A stretch of 64,000 nt of DNA, taken from Solea solea (taxonomy: Eukaryota > Chordata > Actinopteri > Pleuronectiformes > Soleidae). Below are positions 50,569 through 63,200 of this stretch, piece after piece. The stretch spans positions 2,212,501 to 2,276,500 of the forward strand of contig NC_081144.1 of NCBI RefSeq assembly GCF_958295425.1, in the 5' to 3' direction. Each line of letters begins with the position of its first letter. The stretch's first letter is position 1. The position numbers and the translations under genes were made by a program. Under the pieces are notes generated by a model, which saw only the letters and a program-made list of their open reading frames with translations, was not told the DNA's origin and did no database searches.

Positions 50569-51249
50569 ATGTCCAAAAGGAGGAGAAGGATAAAGCCTGT
50601 AGATGATGCAAAGACATATATTCTGTCTTGCACTGACAAGTCTGGATTTATGTCAAGACTCATAGACAGTTTCAAAGGTAAGTTGTAGAAGGTTCCTTGA
50701 CAGAACTTGTGCATTTCAAAAGCAAATGAATCGTTTTCTTTGTTATATTCTTCTAGGAAGAGGAGTGTTTGCTACGCAGCCCATTGAACCAGGGGACTTT
50801 GTTTTGGAGTACAGGGGTAGACTCCTCACACAGGAAGAATGCCGGTCACTACCGTACTCAGAGATTGACTCCACATTTCTCTTTGACTTTGAGTGGCAGA
50901 ACCGTCACTTGTGGTGAGCATGTAAAGAGATGTTTTTTATAGATTAGAGAAATTAACCTTGAACCCTGAAATAAACTTTTAATAGTTAATGATTGAACTA
51001 AAGCACGAGTACTAAAATTATGTCTTCCAACAAAACTGATTTCTTGTACTTTTCAGCCTTGATGCATCTGAAGAAGATGGATCTCTTGGAAGATTAGTCA
51101 ATGACAACCACAAAAATCCAAATTGTGTCATGAGAAAAATCATAGTAAACAACAAGCCGCACTTGTGCCTTTTTGCCCTGAAGAAAATAGAGATAGGATC
51201 TGAAATTGACTACAGCTATGGTGATGCAAAATGGCCTTGGCGCAGTATG
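50569..51249 (+). CDS. KMT5A-like SET domain (three exons)
   Basis: Exons 50569-50677, 50757-50913 and 51057-51249 join with phases 1 and 2 into 153 residues. A basic start (MSKRRRRIKP) leads to a SET core: GRGVFATQPIEPGDFVLEYR (residues 37-56), then LGRLVNDNHKNPNC (99-112), PHLCLFALKKIEIG (123-136) and IDYSYGD (139-145). This matches KMT5A/SET8, the histone H4 Lys20 monomethyltransferase, block by block. The Tyr of the YxYG motif is present. In KMT5A the SAM-pocket motif is RLINH; here it is RLVND, so the His is replaced by Asp. There is no post-SET cysteine cluster, as in KMT5A. The next exon (51441) follows in phase 0. Confidence 0.82.
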
Positions 51250-54200
51250 GTGAGTTGGTTAGATTCAGCATGAATATTTTTTTTGACAAATGAGTGTGTA
51301 AAAATGTGCCATCTTGTAAAAGCAAATTTTGTCCAATATTGTTTCCCATATGAGTTTATCTATGGGAATGCATGTGATCTTTGATCTGTGTGATATGATT
51401 TAACATCAGTTTGTTTGATTCTTGTTTAATTGAAATCCAGGTGAAGACTCCTGCAGCAACAGAGACAGAGACCAGCCCTCTACCTCAGATGTTCCACATG
51501 GAATCAAAGCCAGATGAGACTAACGCACAGGTAAAATGACATTGTAGACGCATCCATCACCAATATCTGTGGTGACTTGTATGAAGCTGTTCTACTTTCA
51601 AATGGGCCAATGTACACATTGTCAGATTTCCTTTTTGGGTGGTGTGATAATGGCCAGTTAATGTCCCACACACACGCATGTTTCCAGTCATGTCCTTATG
51701 GGGCCTTTTATGTCACAAACACACTTGTTCTCTTGTCTCTCCTCGATGAGACCAGGTAACATACTGTAACACACCACTCGTATGTTTCTAGTCTCACCCA
51801 TGTGGGGCCCTTCCGTGTGGTTCTCACTCAAACTGTTCCTATGGCACTGTCCAGAACCTGGCATAATCTCAAGTTTGATTTTAACATTTGTAATTGCACA
51901 CTGTCTGAGCTGTTATGAGTTTGAAAGCAAACTTTACAATGTGACCCACTGCAAATCCTTATCATAGGTTGTGAGAGGTGCCTACTACTTTTAGAAAGAC
52001 TATGTTGTGCTCTCAGTTTGACGGTCTGTGCTGTTTCAGAAACAGTTTAACCATTAGGTAACCTTATTAGCCTGTAAATGTCTCCACATACAGTTGTGAT
52101 TTCTGTCAGTTCTAATTGTCTTCTTGTCTGCTATCTAAATTTCAGGTGAAAGACCCTCAGACTCCTGCAGCAGCAGAGACAGAGACCAACCCTCTACCTC
52201 AGATGTTCCACATGGAATCAAAGCCAGATGAGACTAACGCACAGGTAAAATGACATTGTAGATGCATCCATCACCAATATCTGTGGTGACTTGTATGAAG
52301 CTGTTCTACTTTCAAAATGGGCCAATGTTCACATTTTCAGAAGTACTTTTTGGGTGGTGTGATAATGGCCAGTTAATGTCACACACACACACACGCATGT
52401 TTCCAGTCATGTCCTTATGGGGCCTTTTATGTCACAAACACACTTGTTCTCTCGTCTCTCCTCGATGAGACCAGGTAACATACTGTAACACACCACTCGT
52501 ATGTTTCTAGTCTCACCCATGTGGGGCCCTTCCGTGTGGTTCTCACTCAAACTGTTCCTATGGCACTGTCCAGAACCTGACATAATCTCAAGTTCAATTT
52601 TAACATTTGTAATTGCACACGGTCTGGGCTGTTATGAGTTTGAAAGCAAACTTTACAATGTGACCCACTGCAAATCCTTATCATAGGTTGTGAGAGGTGC
52701 CTACTTCTTTTAGAAAGACTATGTTGTGCTCTCAGTTTGACGGTCTGTGCTGTTTCAGAAACAGTTTAACCATTAGGTAACCTTATTAGCCTGTAAATGT
52801 CTCCACATACAGTTGTGATTTCTGTCAGTTCTAATTGTCTTCTTGTCTGCTATCTAAATTTCAGGTGAAAGACCCTCAGACTCCTGCAGCAGCAGAGACA
52901 GAGACCAACCCTCTACCTCAGATGTTCCACATGGAATCAAAGCCAGATGAGACTAACGCACAGGTAAAATGACATTGTAGATGCATCCATCACCAATATC
53001 TGTGGTGACTTGTATGAAGCTGTTCTACTTTCAAAATGGGCCAATGTTCACATTGTCAGAATTACTTTTTGGGTGGTGTGATAATGGCCAGTTAATGTCA
53101 CACACACACACGCATGTTTCCAGTCATGTCCTTATGGGGCCTTTTATGTCACAAACACACTTGTTCTCTCGTCTCTCCTCGATGAGACCAGGTAACATAC
53201 TGTAACACACCACTCGTATGTTTCTAGTCTCACCCATGTGGGGCCCTTCCGTGTGGTTCTCACTCAAACTGTTCCTATGGCACTGTCCAGAACCTGACAT
53301 AATCTCAAGTTTGATTTTAACATTTGTAATTGCACACTGTCTGAGCTGTTATGAGTTTGAAAGCAAACTTTACAATGTGACCCACTGCAAATCCTTATCA
53401 TAGGTTATGAGAGGTGCCTACTACTTTTAGAAAGACTATGTTGTGCTCTCAGTTTGACGGTCTGTGCTGTTTCAGAAACAGTTTAACCATTAGGTAACCG
53501 TATTAGCCTGTAAATGTCTCCACATACAGTTGTGATTTCTGTCAGTTCTAATTGTCTTCTTGTCTGCTATCTAAATTTCAGGTGAAAGACCCTCAGACTC
53601 CTGCAGCAGCAGAGACAGAGACCAACCCTCTACCTCAGATGTTCCACATGGAATCAAAGCCAGATGAGACTAACGCACAGGTAAAATGACATTGTAGATG
53701 CATCCATCACCAATATCTGTGGTGACTTGTATGAAGCTGTTCTACTTTCAAATGGGCCAATGTTCACATTGTCAGAAGTACTTTTTGGGTGGTGTGATAA
53801 TGGCCAGTTAATGTCACACACACACACGCATGTTTCCAGTCATGTCCTTATGGGGCCTTTTATGTCACAAACACACTTGTTCTCTTGTCTCTCCTCGATG
53901 AGACCAGGTAACATACTGTAACACACCACTCGTATGTTTCTAGTCTCACCCATGTGGGGCCCTTCCGTGTGGTTCTCACTCAAACTGTTCCTATGGCACT
54001 GTCCAGAACCTGACATAATCTCAAGTTTGATTTTAACATTTGTAATTGCACACTGTCTGAGCTGTTATGAGTTTGAAAACAAACTTTACAATGTGACCCA
54101 CTGCAAATCCTTATCATAGGTTATGAGAGGTGCCTACTACTTTTAGAAAGACTATGTTGTGCTCTCAGTTTGACGGTCTGTGCTTTCAGAAACAGTTTAA

Positions 54201-57200
54201 CCATTAGGTAACCTTATTAGCCTGTAAATGTCTCCACATACAGTTGTGATTTCTGTCAGTTCTAATTGTCTTCTTGTCTGCTATCTAAATTTCAGGTGAA
54301 AGACCCTCAGACTCCTGCAGCAGCAGAGACAGAGACCAACCCTCTACCTCAGATGTTCCACATGGAATCAAAGCCAGATGAGACTAACGCACAGGTAAAA
54401 TGACATTGTAGATGCATCCATCACCAATATCTGTGGTGACTTGTATGAAGCTGTTCTACTTTCAAAATGGGCCAATGTTCACATTGTCAGAATTACTTTT
54501 TGGGTGGTGTGATAATGGCCAGTTAATGTCACACACACACACGCATGTTTCCAGTCATGTCCTTATGGGGCCTTTTATGTCACAAACACACTTGTTCTCT
54601 CGTCTCTCCTCGATGAGACCAGGTAACATACTGTAACACACCACTCGTATGTTTCTAGTCTCACCCATGTGGGGCCCTTCCGTGTGGTTCTCACTCAAAC
54701 TGTTCCTATGGCACTGTCCAGAACCTGGCATAATCTCAAGTTTGATTTTAACATTTGTAATTGCACACTGTCTGAGCTGTTATGAGTTTGAAAGCAAACT
54801 TTACAATGTGACCCAATGCAAATCCTTATCATAGGTTGTGAGAGGTGCCTACTTCTTTTAGAAAGACTATGTTGTGCTCTCAGTTTGACGGTCTGTGCTT
54901 TCAGAAACAGTTTTACCATTAGGTAACCTTATTAGCCTGTAAATGTCTCCACATACAGTTGTGATTTCTGTCAGTTCTAATTGTCTTCTTGTCTGCTATC
55001 TAAATTTCAGGTGAAAGACCCTCAGACTCCTGCAGCAGCAGAGACAGAGACCAACCCTCTACCTCAGATGTTCCACATGGAATCAAAGCCAGATGAGACT
55101 AACGCACAGGTAAAATGACATTGTAGATGCATCCATCACCAATATCTGTGGTGACTTGTATGAAGCTGTTCTACTTTCAAATGGGCCAATGTTCACATTG
55201 TCAGAAGTACTTTTTGGGTGGTGTGATAATGGCCAGTTAATGTCACACACACACACGCATGTTTCCAGTCATGTCCTTATGGGGCCTTTTATGTCACAAA
55301 CACACTTCTTCTCTTGTCTCTCCTCGATGAGACCAGGTAACATACTGTAACACACCACTCGTATGTTTCTAGTCTCACCCATGTGGGGCCCTTCCGTGTG
55401 GTTCTCACTCAAACTGTTCCTATGGCACTGTCCAGAACCTGACATAATCTCAAGTTTGATTTTAACATTTGTAATTGCACACTGTCTGAGCTGTTATGAG
55501 TTTGAAAGCAAACTTTACAATGTGACCCACTGCAAATCCTTATCATAGGTTATGAGAGGTGCCTACTTCTTTTAGAAAGACTATGTTGTGCTCTCTACTA
55601 TGTTGTGTTTGACGGTCTGTGCCGTTTCAGAAACAGTTTTACCATTAGGTAACCTTATTAGCCTGTAAATGTCTCCACATACGGTTGTGATTTCTGTCAG
55701 TTCTAATTGTCTTCTTGTCTGCTATCTAAATTTCAGGTGAAAGACCCTCAGACTCCTGCAGCAGCAGAGACAGAGACCAACCCTCTACCTCAGATGTTCC
55801 ACATGGAATCAAAGCCAGATGAGACTAACGCACAGGTAAAATGACATTGTAGATGCATCCATCACCAATATCTGTGGTGACTTGTATGAAGCTGTTCTAC
55901 TTTCAAAATGGGCCAATGTTCACATTGTCAGAATTACTTTTTGGGTGGTGTGATAATGGCCAGTTAATGTCACACACACACGCATGTTTCCAGTCATGTC
56001 CTTATGGGGCCTTTTATGTCACAAACACACTTGTTCTCTTGTCTCTCCTCGATGAGACCAGGTAACATACTGTAACACACCACTCGTATGTTTCTAGTCT
56101 CACCCATGTGGGGCCCTTCCGTGTGGTTCTCACTCAAACTGTTCCTATGGCACTGTCCAGAACCTGGCATAATCTCAAGTTTGATTTTAACATTTGTAAT
56201 TGCACACTGTCTGAGCTGTTATGAGTTTGAAAGCAAACTTTACAATGTGACCCACTGCAAATCCTTATCATAGGTTGTGAGAGGTGCCTACTACTTTTAG
56301 AAAGACTATGTTGTGCTCTCAGTTTGACGGTCTGTGCTTTCAGAAACAGTTTAACCATTAGGTAACCTTATTAGCCTGTAAATGTCTCCACATACAGTTG
56401 TGATTTCTGTCAGTTCTAATTGTCTTCTTGTCTGCTATCTAAATTTCAGGTGAAAGACCCTCAGACTCCTGCAGCAGCAGAGACAGAGACCAACCCTCTA
56501 CCTCAGATGTTCCACATGGAATCAAAGCCAGATGAGACTAACGCACAGGTAAAATGACATTGTAGATGCATCCATCACCAATATCTGTGGTGACTTGTAT
56601 GAAGCTGTTCTACTTTCAAAATGGGCCAATGTTCACATTGTCAGAAGTACTTTTTGGGTGGTGTGATAATGGCCAGTTAATGTCACACACACACACGCAT
56701 GTTTCCAGTCATGTCCTTATGGGGCCTTTTATGTCACAAACACACTTCTTCTCTTGTCTCTCCTCGATGAGACCAGGTAACATACTGTAACACACCACTC
56801 GTATGTTTCTAGTCTCACCCATGTGGGGCCCTTCCGTGTGGTTCTCACTCAAACTGTTCCTATGGCACTGTCCAGAACCTGACATAATCTCAAGTTTGAT
56901 TTTAACATTTGTAATTGCACACTGTCTGAGCTGTTATGAGTTTGAAAGCAAACTTTACAATGTGACCCACTGCAAATCCTTATCATAGGTTATGAGAGGT
57001 GCCTACTTCTTTTAGAAAGACTATGTTGTGCTCTCTACTATGTTGTGTTTGACGGTCTGTGCCGTTTCAGAAACAGTTTTACCATTAGGTAACCTTATTA
57101 GCCTGTAAATGTCTCCACATACGGTTGTGATTTCTGTCAGTTCTAATTGTCTTCTTGTCTGCTATCTAAATTTCAGGTGAAAGACCCTCAGACTCCTGCA

Positions 57201-60200
57201 GCAGCAGAGACAGAGACCAACCCTCTACCTCAGATGTTCCACATGGAATCAAAGCCAGATGAGACTAACGCACAGGTAAAATGACATTGTAGATGCATCC
57301 ATCACCAATATCTGTGGTGACTTGTATGAAGCTGTTCTACTTTCAAATGGGCCAATGTTCACATTGTCAGAAGTACTTTTTGGGTGGTGTGATAATGGCC
57401 AGTTAATGTCACACACACACACGCATGTTTCCAGTCATGTCCTTATGGGGCCTTTTATGTCACAAACACACTTGTTCTCTTGTCTCTCCTCGATGAGACC
57501 AGGTAACATACTGTAACACACCACTCGTATGTTTCTAGTCTCACCCATGTGGGGCCCTTCCGTGTGGTTCTCACTCAAACTGTTCCTATGGCACTGTCCA
57601 GAACCTGACATAATCTCAAGTTTGATTTTAACATTTGTAATTGCACACTGTCTGAGCTGTTATGAGTTTGAAAGCAAACTTTACAATGTGACCCACTGCA
57701 AATCCTTATCATAGGTTGTGAGAGGTGCCTACTACTTTTAGAAAGACTATGTTGTGCTCTCAGTTTGACGGTCTGTGCTTTCAGAAACAGTTTAACCATT
57801 AGGTAACCTTATTAGCCTGTAAATGTCTCCACATACAGTTGTGATTTCTGTCAGTTCTAATTGTCTTCTTGTCTGCTATCTAAATTTCAGGTGAAAGACC
57901 CTCAGACTCCTGCAGCAGCAGAGACAGAGACCAACCCTCTACCTCAGATGTTCCACATGGAATCAAAGCCAGATGAGACTAACGCACAGGTAAAATGACA
58001 TTGTAGACGCATCCATCACCAATATCTGTGGTGACTTGTATGAAGCTGTTCTACTTTCAAAATGGGCCAATGTTCACATTTTCAGAAGTACTTTTTGGGT
58101 GGTGTGATAATGGCCAGTTAATGTCACACACACACACGCATGTTTCCAGTCATGTCCTTATGGGGCCTTTTATGTCACAAACACACTTGTTCTCTCGTCT
58201 CTCCTCGATGAGACCAGGTAACATACTGTAACACACCACTCGTATGTTTCTAGTCTCACCCATGTGGGGCCCTTCCGTGTGGTTCTCACTCAAACTGTTC
58301 CTATGGCACTGTCCAGAACCTGACATAATCTCAAGTTTGATTTTAACATTTGTAATTGCACACTGTCTGAGCTGTTATGAGTTTGAAAGCAAACTTTACA
58401 ATGTGACCCACTGCAAATCCTTATCATAGGTTATGAGAGGTGCCTACTTCTTTTAGAAAGACTATGTTGTGCTCTCAGTTTGAAGGTCTGTGCCGTTTCA
58501 GAAACAGTTTTACCATTAGGTAACCTTATTAGCCTGTAAATGTCTCCACATACGGTTGTGATTTCTGTCAGTTCTAATTGTCTTCTTGTCTGCTATCTAA
58601 ATTTCAGGTGAAAGACCCTCAGACTCCTGCAGCAGCAGAGACAGAGACCAACCCTCTACCTCAGATGTTCCACATGGAATCAAAGCCAGATGAGACTAAC
58701 GCACAGGTAAAATGACATTGTAGATGCATCCATCACCAATATCTGTGGTGACTTGTATGAAGCTGTTCTACTTTCAAAATGGGCCAATGTTCACATTGTC
58801 AGAATTACTTTTTGGGTGGTGTGATAATGGCCAGTTAATGTCACACACACACGCATGTTTCCAGTCATGTCCTTATGGGGCCTTTTATGTCACAAACACA
58901 CTTGTTCTCTCGTCTCTCCTCGATGAGACCAGGTAACATACTGTAACACACCACTCGTATGTTTCTAGTCTCACCCATGTGGGGCCCTTCCGTGTGGTTC
59001 TCACTCAAACTGTTCCTATGGCACTGTCCAGAACCTGGCATAATCTCAAGTTTGATTTTAACATTTGTAATTGCACACTGTCTGAGCTGTTATGAGTTTG
59101 AAAGCAAACTTTACAATGTGACCCACTGCAAATCCTTATCATAGGTTATGAGAGGTGCCTACTACTTTTAGAAAGACTATGTTGTGCTCTCAGTTTGACG
59201 GTCTGTGCTGTTTCAGAAACAGTTTAACCATTAGGTAACCTTATTAGCCTGTAAATGTCTCCACATACAGTTGTAATTTCTGTCAGTTCTAATTGTCTTC
59301 TTGTCTGCTATCTAAATTTCAGGTGAAAGACCCTCAGACTCCTGCAGCAGCAGAGACAGAGACCAACCCTCTACCTCAGATGTTCCACATGGAATCAAAG
59401 CCAGATGAGACTAACGCACAGGTAAAATGACATTGTAGACGCATCCATCACCAATATCTGCGGTGACTTGTATGAAGCTGTTATACTTCCACTGTCTACT
59501 GGGCCACTGTTTACATTTCTTTACTGTATTTAGCTTTTTGGTCAGATCATGTCATGATCAAAACTACTTAACAATCCTAAAATCGTAGGTTAATAATCGC
59601 GATATGGCCTTTTATTAATACAGCGATATTTTTAGACCATGTCACGATACACGATATATATCTCGATATTTTGCCTTAGCCTTAAGTTGAAACCAAACCA
59701 CCACCAGACGATGGATCCTGTGCTGTTTTTCTTCGGAATTAATTCGTCCTCCTCTGCTGGGCAAGGGCGTGTGAAGTTGCACGTATCAGACTGACGTATG
59801 TAACTAGGTGCGTTTGTTTTGTCTGTCTGTGAGAGGGAGAGACGAGAAAGCATTTGAGAGTCAGCGGCTAAAAGCAAATGCGTCACAACACTCGAGTTTC
59901 ATGATATAGTCATTTTCTACATCGCACAGACAACAAGCCGCGATATATCGAGTATATTCAATATATCGAGTATATTCAATATATCAAGTATATTCGATAT
60001 ATCGCCCAGCCCTACTTGACATACTTTTTTTTTTTTTTTGCAGATGGACAGTGGACCAGAGGTTTCTCGTCATTCGTGCGATTCAGATGAAACTGTTCTG
60101 AAAGAAACCTGTGATGAGGCTTCTCCAAACAACCATTCCAGAGAGCAATCAGATGATGAACTTCCACCTCTGAGACGCACAAAAAGCATTATGGTAAGCT

Positions 60201-63200
60201 CCTAAAATCTATTTAAAACAATATGAGTACATAGCTGATGGGCACTTTTCCCTGCAGTTTGTTTTTCTATCGTGTCAACAAAAAGGGAAAATCATATCTC
60301 CATGTTTTCCCTTTGCAGATGGATCGACTACAAGATTTTGCTGGCTGTCTCTACGATTCAAGTGATGACAGCACAGAGGGCACTTTGATTTCTAAGCCTG
60401 AAAGGGATTCACAGAGGCTGAGAAGAAGCTCTCGCCATCCTGTAAGTCTTTAATTGATTCTTGTATTTGTATCATTTTGAGGCTTTATTGTGTGTATATA
60501 TGACATATTCAAATTGTTTCAAGGTTTTAATGAGGGAGGGGCACAATTTAGATTTCACCAGCTATAGGCAATATTTGCTTTTTCTCACAACTGTATGCAC
60601 AATGGTGTAGTACCGGGGCTTGGACTTTATGTACTCTAACCGGGTCGGATCGGGCCTTAATTTTCATGTCCGTTGATACTCTAACCCGTGCAATACATGC
60701 AATATGATCGTGTCTGACTGGAAACGCTGGCAGAACCAATGTTAACGGTCAGACAGACCTCCTGGTTCTTTTCATTTAAAGTAAATGAAAATGGCAATAC
60801 CTAGTTTTTAGTAAAAGTTTTAGTCTAACATTAATTAGCAGTATGTCTTTCTATTTCTTTACACTTACTTGAACTTAAAATACTCAGTATAGAAGGCTCC
60901 ATAGAGAATTTATCTTCACGCTGTATGCATATACAATTAAAGTGTACTCAGATTGTTTACACTTAATATGTTACAAAATGAGTTACATTTTTTTTTCTTT
61001 CTTTAAAGATTCAGATGCCTCTTGTGGAATCAGATAACTCTAACATTGGCAGTGAAGATGAGTACATTCCATGTCCCAAGGACGAAAGCACAGAAAGTGA
61101 TAGCAGTTTGGAATTAACCCTGGAAAATAAAAAAAGGAACAAAGGTGCATCTAGTGAGAGCAGAAGAAAGTCTTCCAGTCGGAGCAAGTTTAAGCCCAGG
61201 GAGAGTGGAAGTGAGTCCTCCAAGCAGAAAAGAAGCAGGTCTTCCAGTCAGAGCCAGCTTGATTTTAGCCAGAAGAGACCCTTTAAAACAGGTCATGACC
61301 CCACACAAATATTTCCAAATAGCAGAGTTGATGGTAATGAAAAGAAAATAGTTGCAACATATTCTAAAAAGGATGTGAGTGTTTCAATGCCCCTGGAAGA
61401 AGAGCAGTCTATGTATGTCAATCCAGTTTTAAAGAAGATGGATGGGTCTAGAAGCTACAACAAAAAACATTTCTGCTTTTATTGCAGAAAGTTTGTCCAG
61501 AAAATGTCAAGGCACTTGTGGCGTAAACACCAAGATGAAACAGATGTTGCAAAAGCATTCAGTTTGCCAAAGAACTCAAAAGAAAGGAAACTGCAGTTGG
61601 ACTACATACGAAATAAGGGCAACTTTGAGCACAATAGTGAGGTTTTGGAGACACAGAAAGGCAAACTCATCCCATGGAAGCAACCACAGAAAAAATCTGA
61701 AGGACAGGAATTTGCACATTGTATTCACTGCTATGGTTTGTTCTCAAGAAGAGCAATGTGGCGGCATTTTCAGGTTTGCAACTTCAAACCCGAGAGTAGT
61801 AAACCCGGTAAAACTCGTGTTCTTTCTTTGTGTGCTTTCGCTGAACCTGCTCCACCTGGATTTAATGATGCTTATTGGAAGTTCTTAAGTGTTATGAATC
61901 AAGACAGGATTGCAGTTGCTATTAAAGAAGACCGCTGTATTCTTGAATATGGTTACAGACTGTTCAGGAAGAACGAGAAGGTGGTCAGTCAACACCAGTA
62001 TATTCGGCAAAAACTGAGAGAGCTTGGCAGGCTGTTATTGAAAGCAAGACAAGTTACACATGTGAAGACCATCCAAGAACTCATAAAACCTGAACAGTAC
62101 AGTCAGGTGGTCACTACTGCAAAGAGCCTATCTGGATTCAGTGAGCAAACTGGCAAATACCAATGTCCGTCTCTTGCTCGCAAGGTTGGACACAGCTTGT
62201 ATTCTTTGGCCATGTTTATCAAGTCCGAAGGCCTGAAAAAGAAAGATAAACAAGCTACTCAAGATGCTGAGGAGTTTGCGCTGCTTTATCAAGAAAGTTG
62301 GAGATTTGACATTGCAAGCCAAGCATTAACTCAACTTGACCAGACCAAATGGAATGCTCCTCTACTGTTACCTTTCACACAAGATATTCAAAAGTTTCAT
62401 TGTCATCTAGCTGAGAAACAGCAGCAACATTTGAATGATCTGCAAAAACACCCATCACCATCAAACTGGAAGGAGCTTGCAAAAGTTACCCTCACACAAG
62501 TTGTACTGTTTAACCGGCGGAGAGGAGGGGAAGTGTCCAGGATGCTTCTGTCTGCGTATCTATCAAAGGACACATCAGACACACATGGTGACGTTAGCTT
62601 GGCCCTTACACCGCTTGAACAGAAGCTGTGCAAACATTTTGTAAGGATTACAATTGTAGGAAAGAGAGGAAGAAAGGTTCCAGTTCTTTTAACCCCAATC
62701 ATGAGAGAGTCACTTGATGCTCTGACTGAGAAGAGAGAAGAATGTGGAGTGCTGTCTGAAAATGGATATCTGTTTGCATTACCTCACTCTGTCCATTACA
62801 TAAGGGCTTGTGACTGCATAAGGCAGTTTGTGAAAGAATGTGATCACCTTGAAAATCCTAAAGCCTTAACATCAACAAGACTAAGGAAACATATCGCCAC
62901 CCTCTCTACTGTATTGAACCTTAAGACCACAGAACTCGATCAGTTGGCAGACTTCCTTGGCCATAATATTGCTGTGCACCGAAAGCACTACCGCCTTCCG
63001 GAGGGCACCCTCCAGTTGGCCAAAATCAGCAAAGTGCTTCTGGCAATGGAACAGGGACGCCTAGGAGAATACAAAGGAAAGAGCCTGGATGAAATTCAAG
63101 TTGACGTGAATGGTACTAAGACTTATTATATTTTAAAGGTGCAATATATGATATTTAGTCTTCAGCATTCAGTAAGTGACTTAAACTGGATTTTTTAAGT

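Larger units (their letters stand above)
51441..59520 (+). repeat. Tandem exon-intron array, 11 units of about 715 bp
   Basis: Each unit is a 99-nt exon plus an intron of about 615-628 bp. Exon starts: 52146, 52865, 53582, 54296, 55011, 55737, 56450, 57177, 57891, 58608, 59323 (spacings 719, 717, 714, 715, 726, 713, 727, 714, 717, 715). Homology begins at the 90-nt copy at 51,441 and fades about 100 bp after the last exon. Intron differences are few: CA-run length, scattered substitutions and a 12-bp insertion in two units. Repeated intronic ORFs of 61-74 codons are by-products. Confidence 0.95.

Noticed and set aside
54695..57799. Minus-strand 74-codon ORFs in some array units
   Set aside because: Antisense shadows of the intron repeat, absent from units with minor indels.
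51577..59144. Repeated ORFs of 61-74 codons (for example MFLVSPMWGPSVWF and MHPSPISVVTCMKLF) in each array unit
   Set aside because: They lie in the introns of the array, recur only because the whole unit is duplicated, and start and stop without splice or coding logic. The conserved 99-nt exon explains the array better.
51441..59520. CRISPR-like or satellite array
   Set aside because: The unit is over 700 bp, the conserved part is a spliced phase-0 exon, and there are no short repeats with unique spacers.
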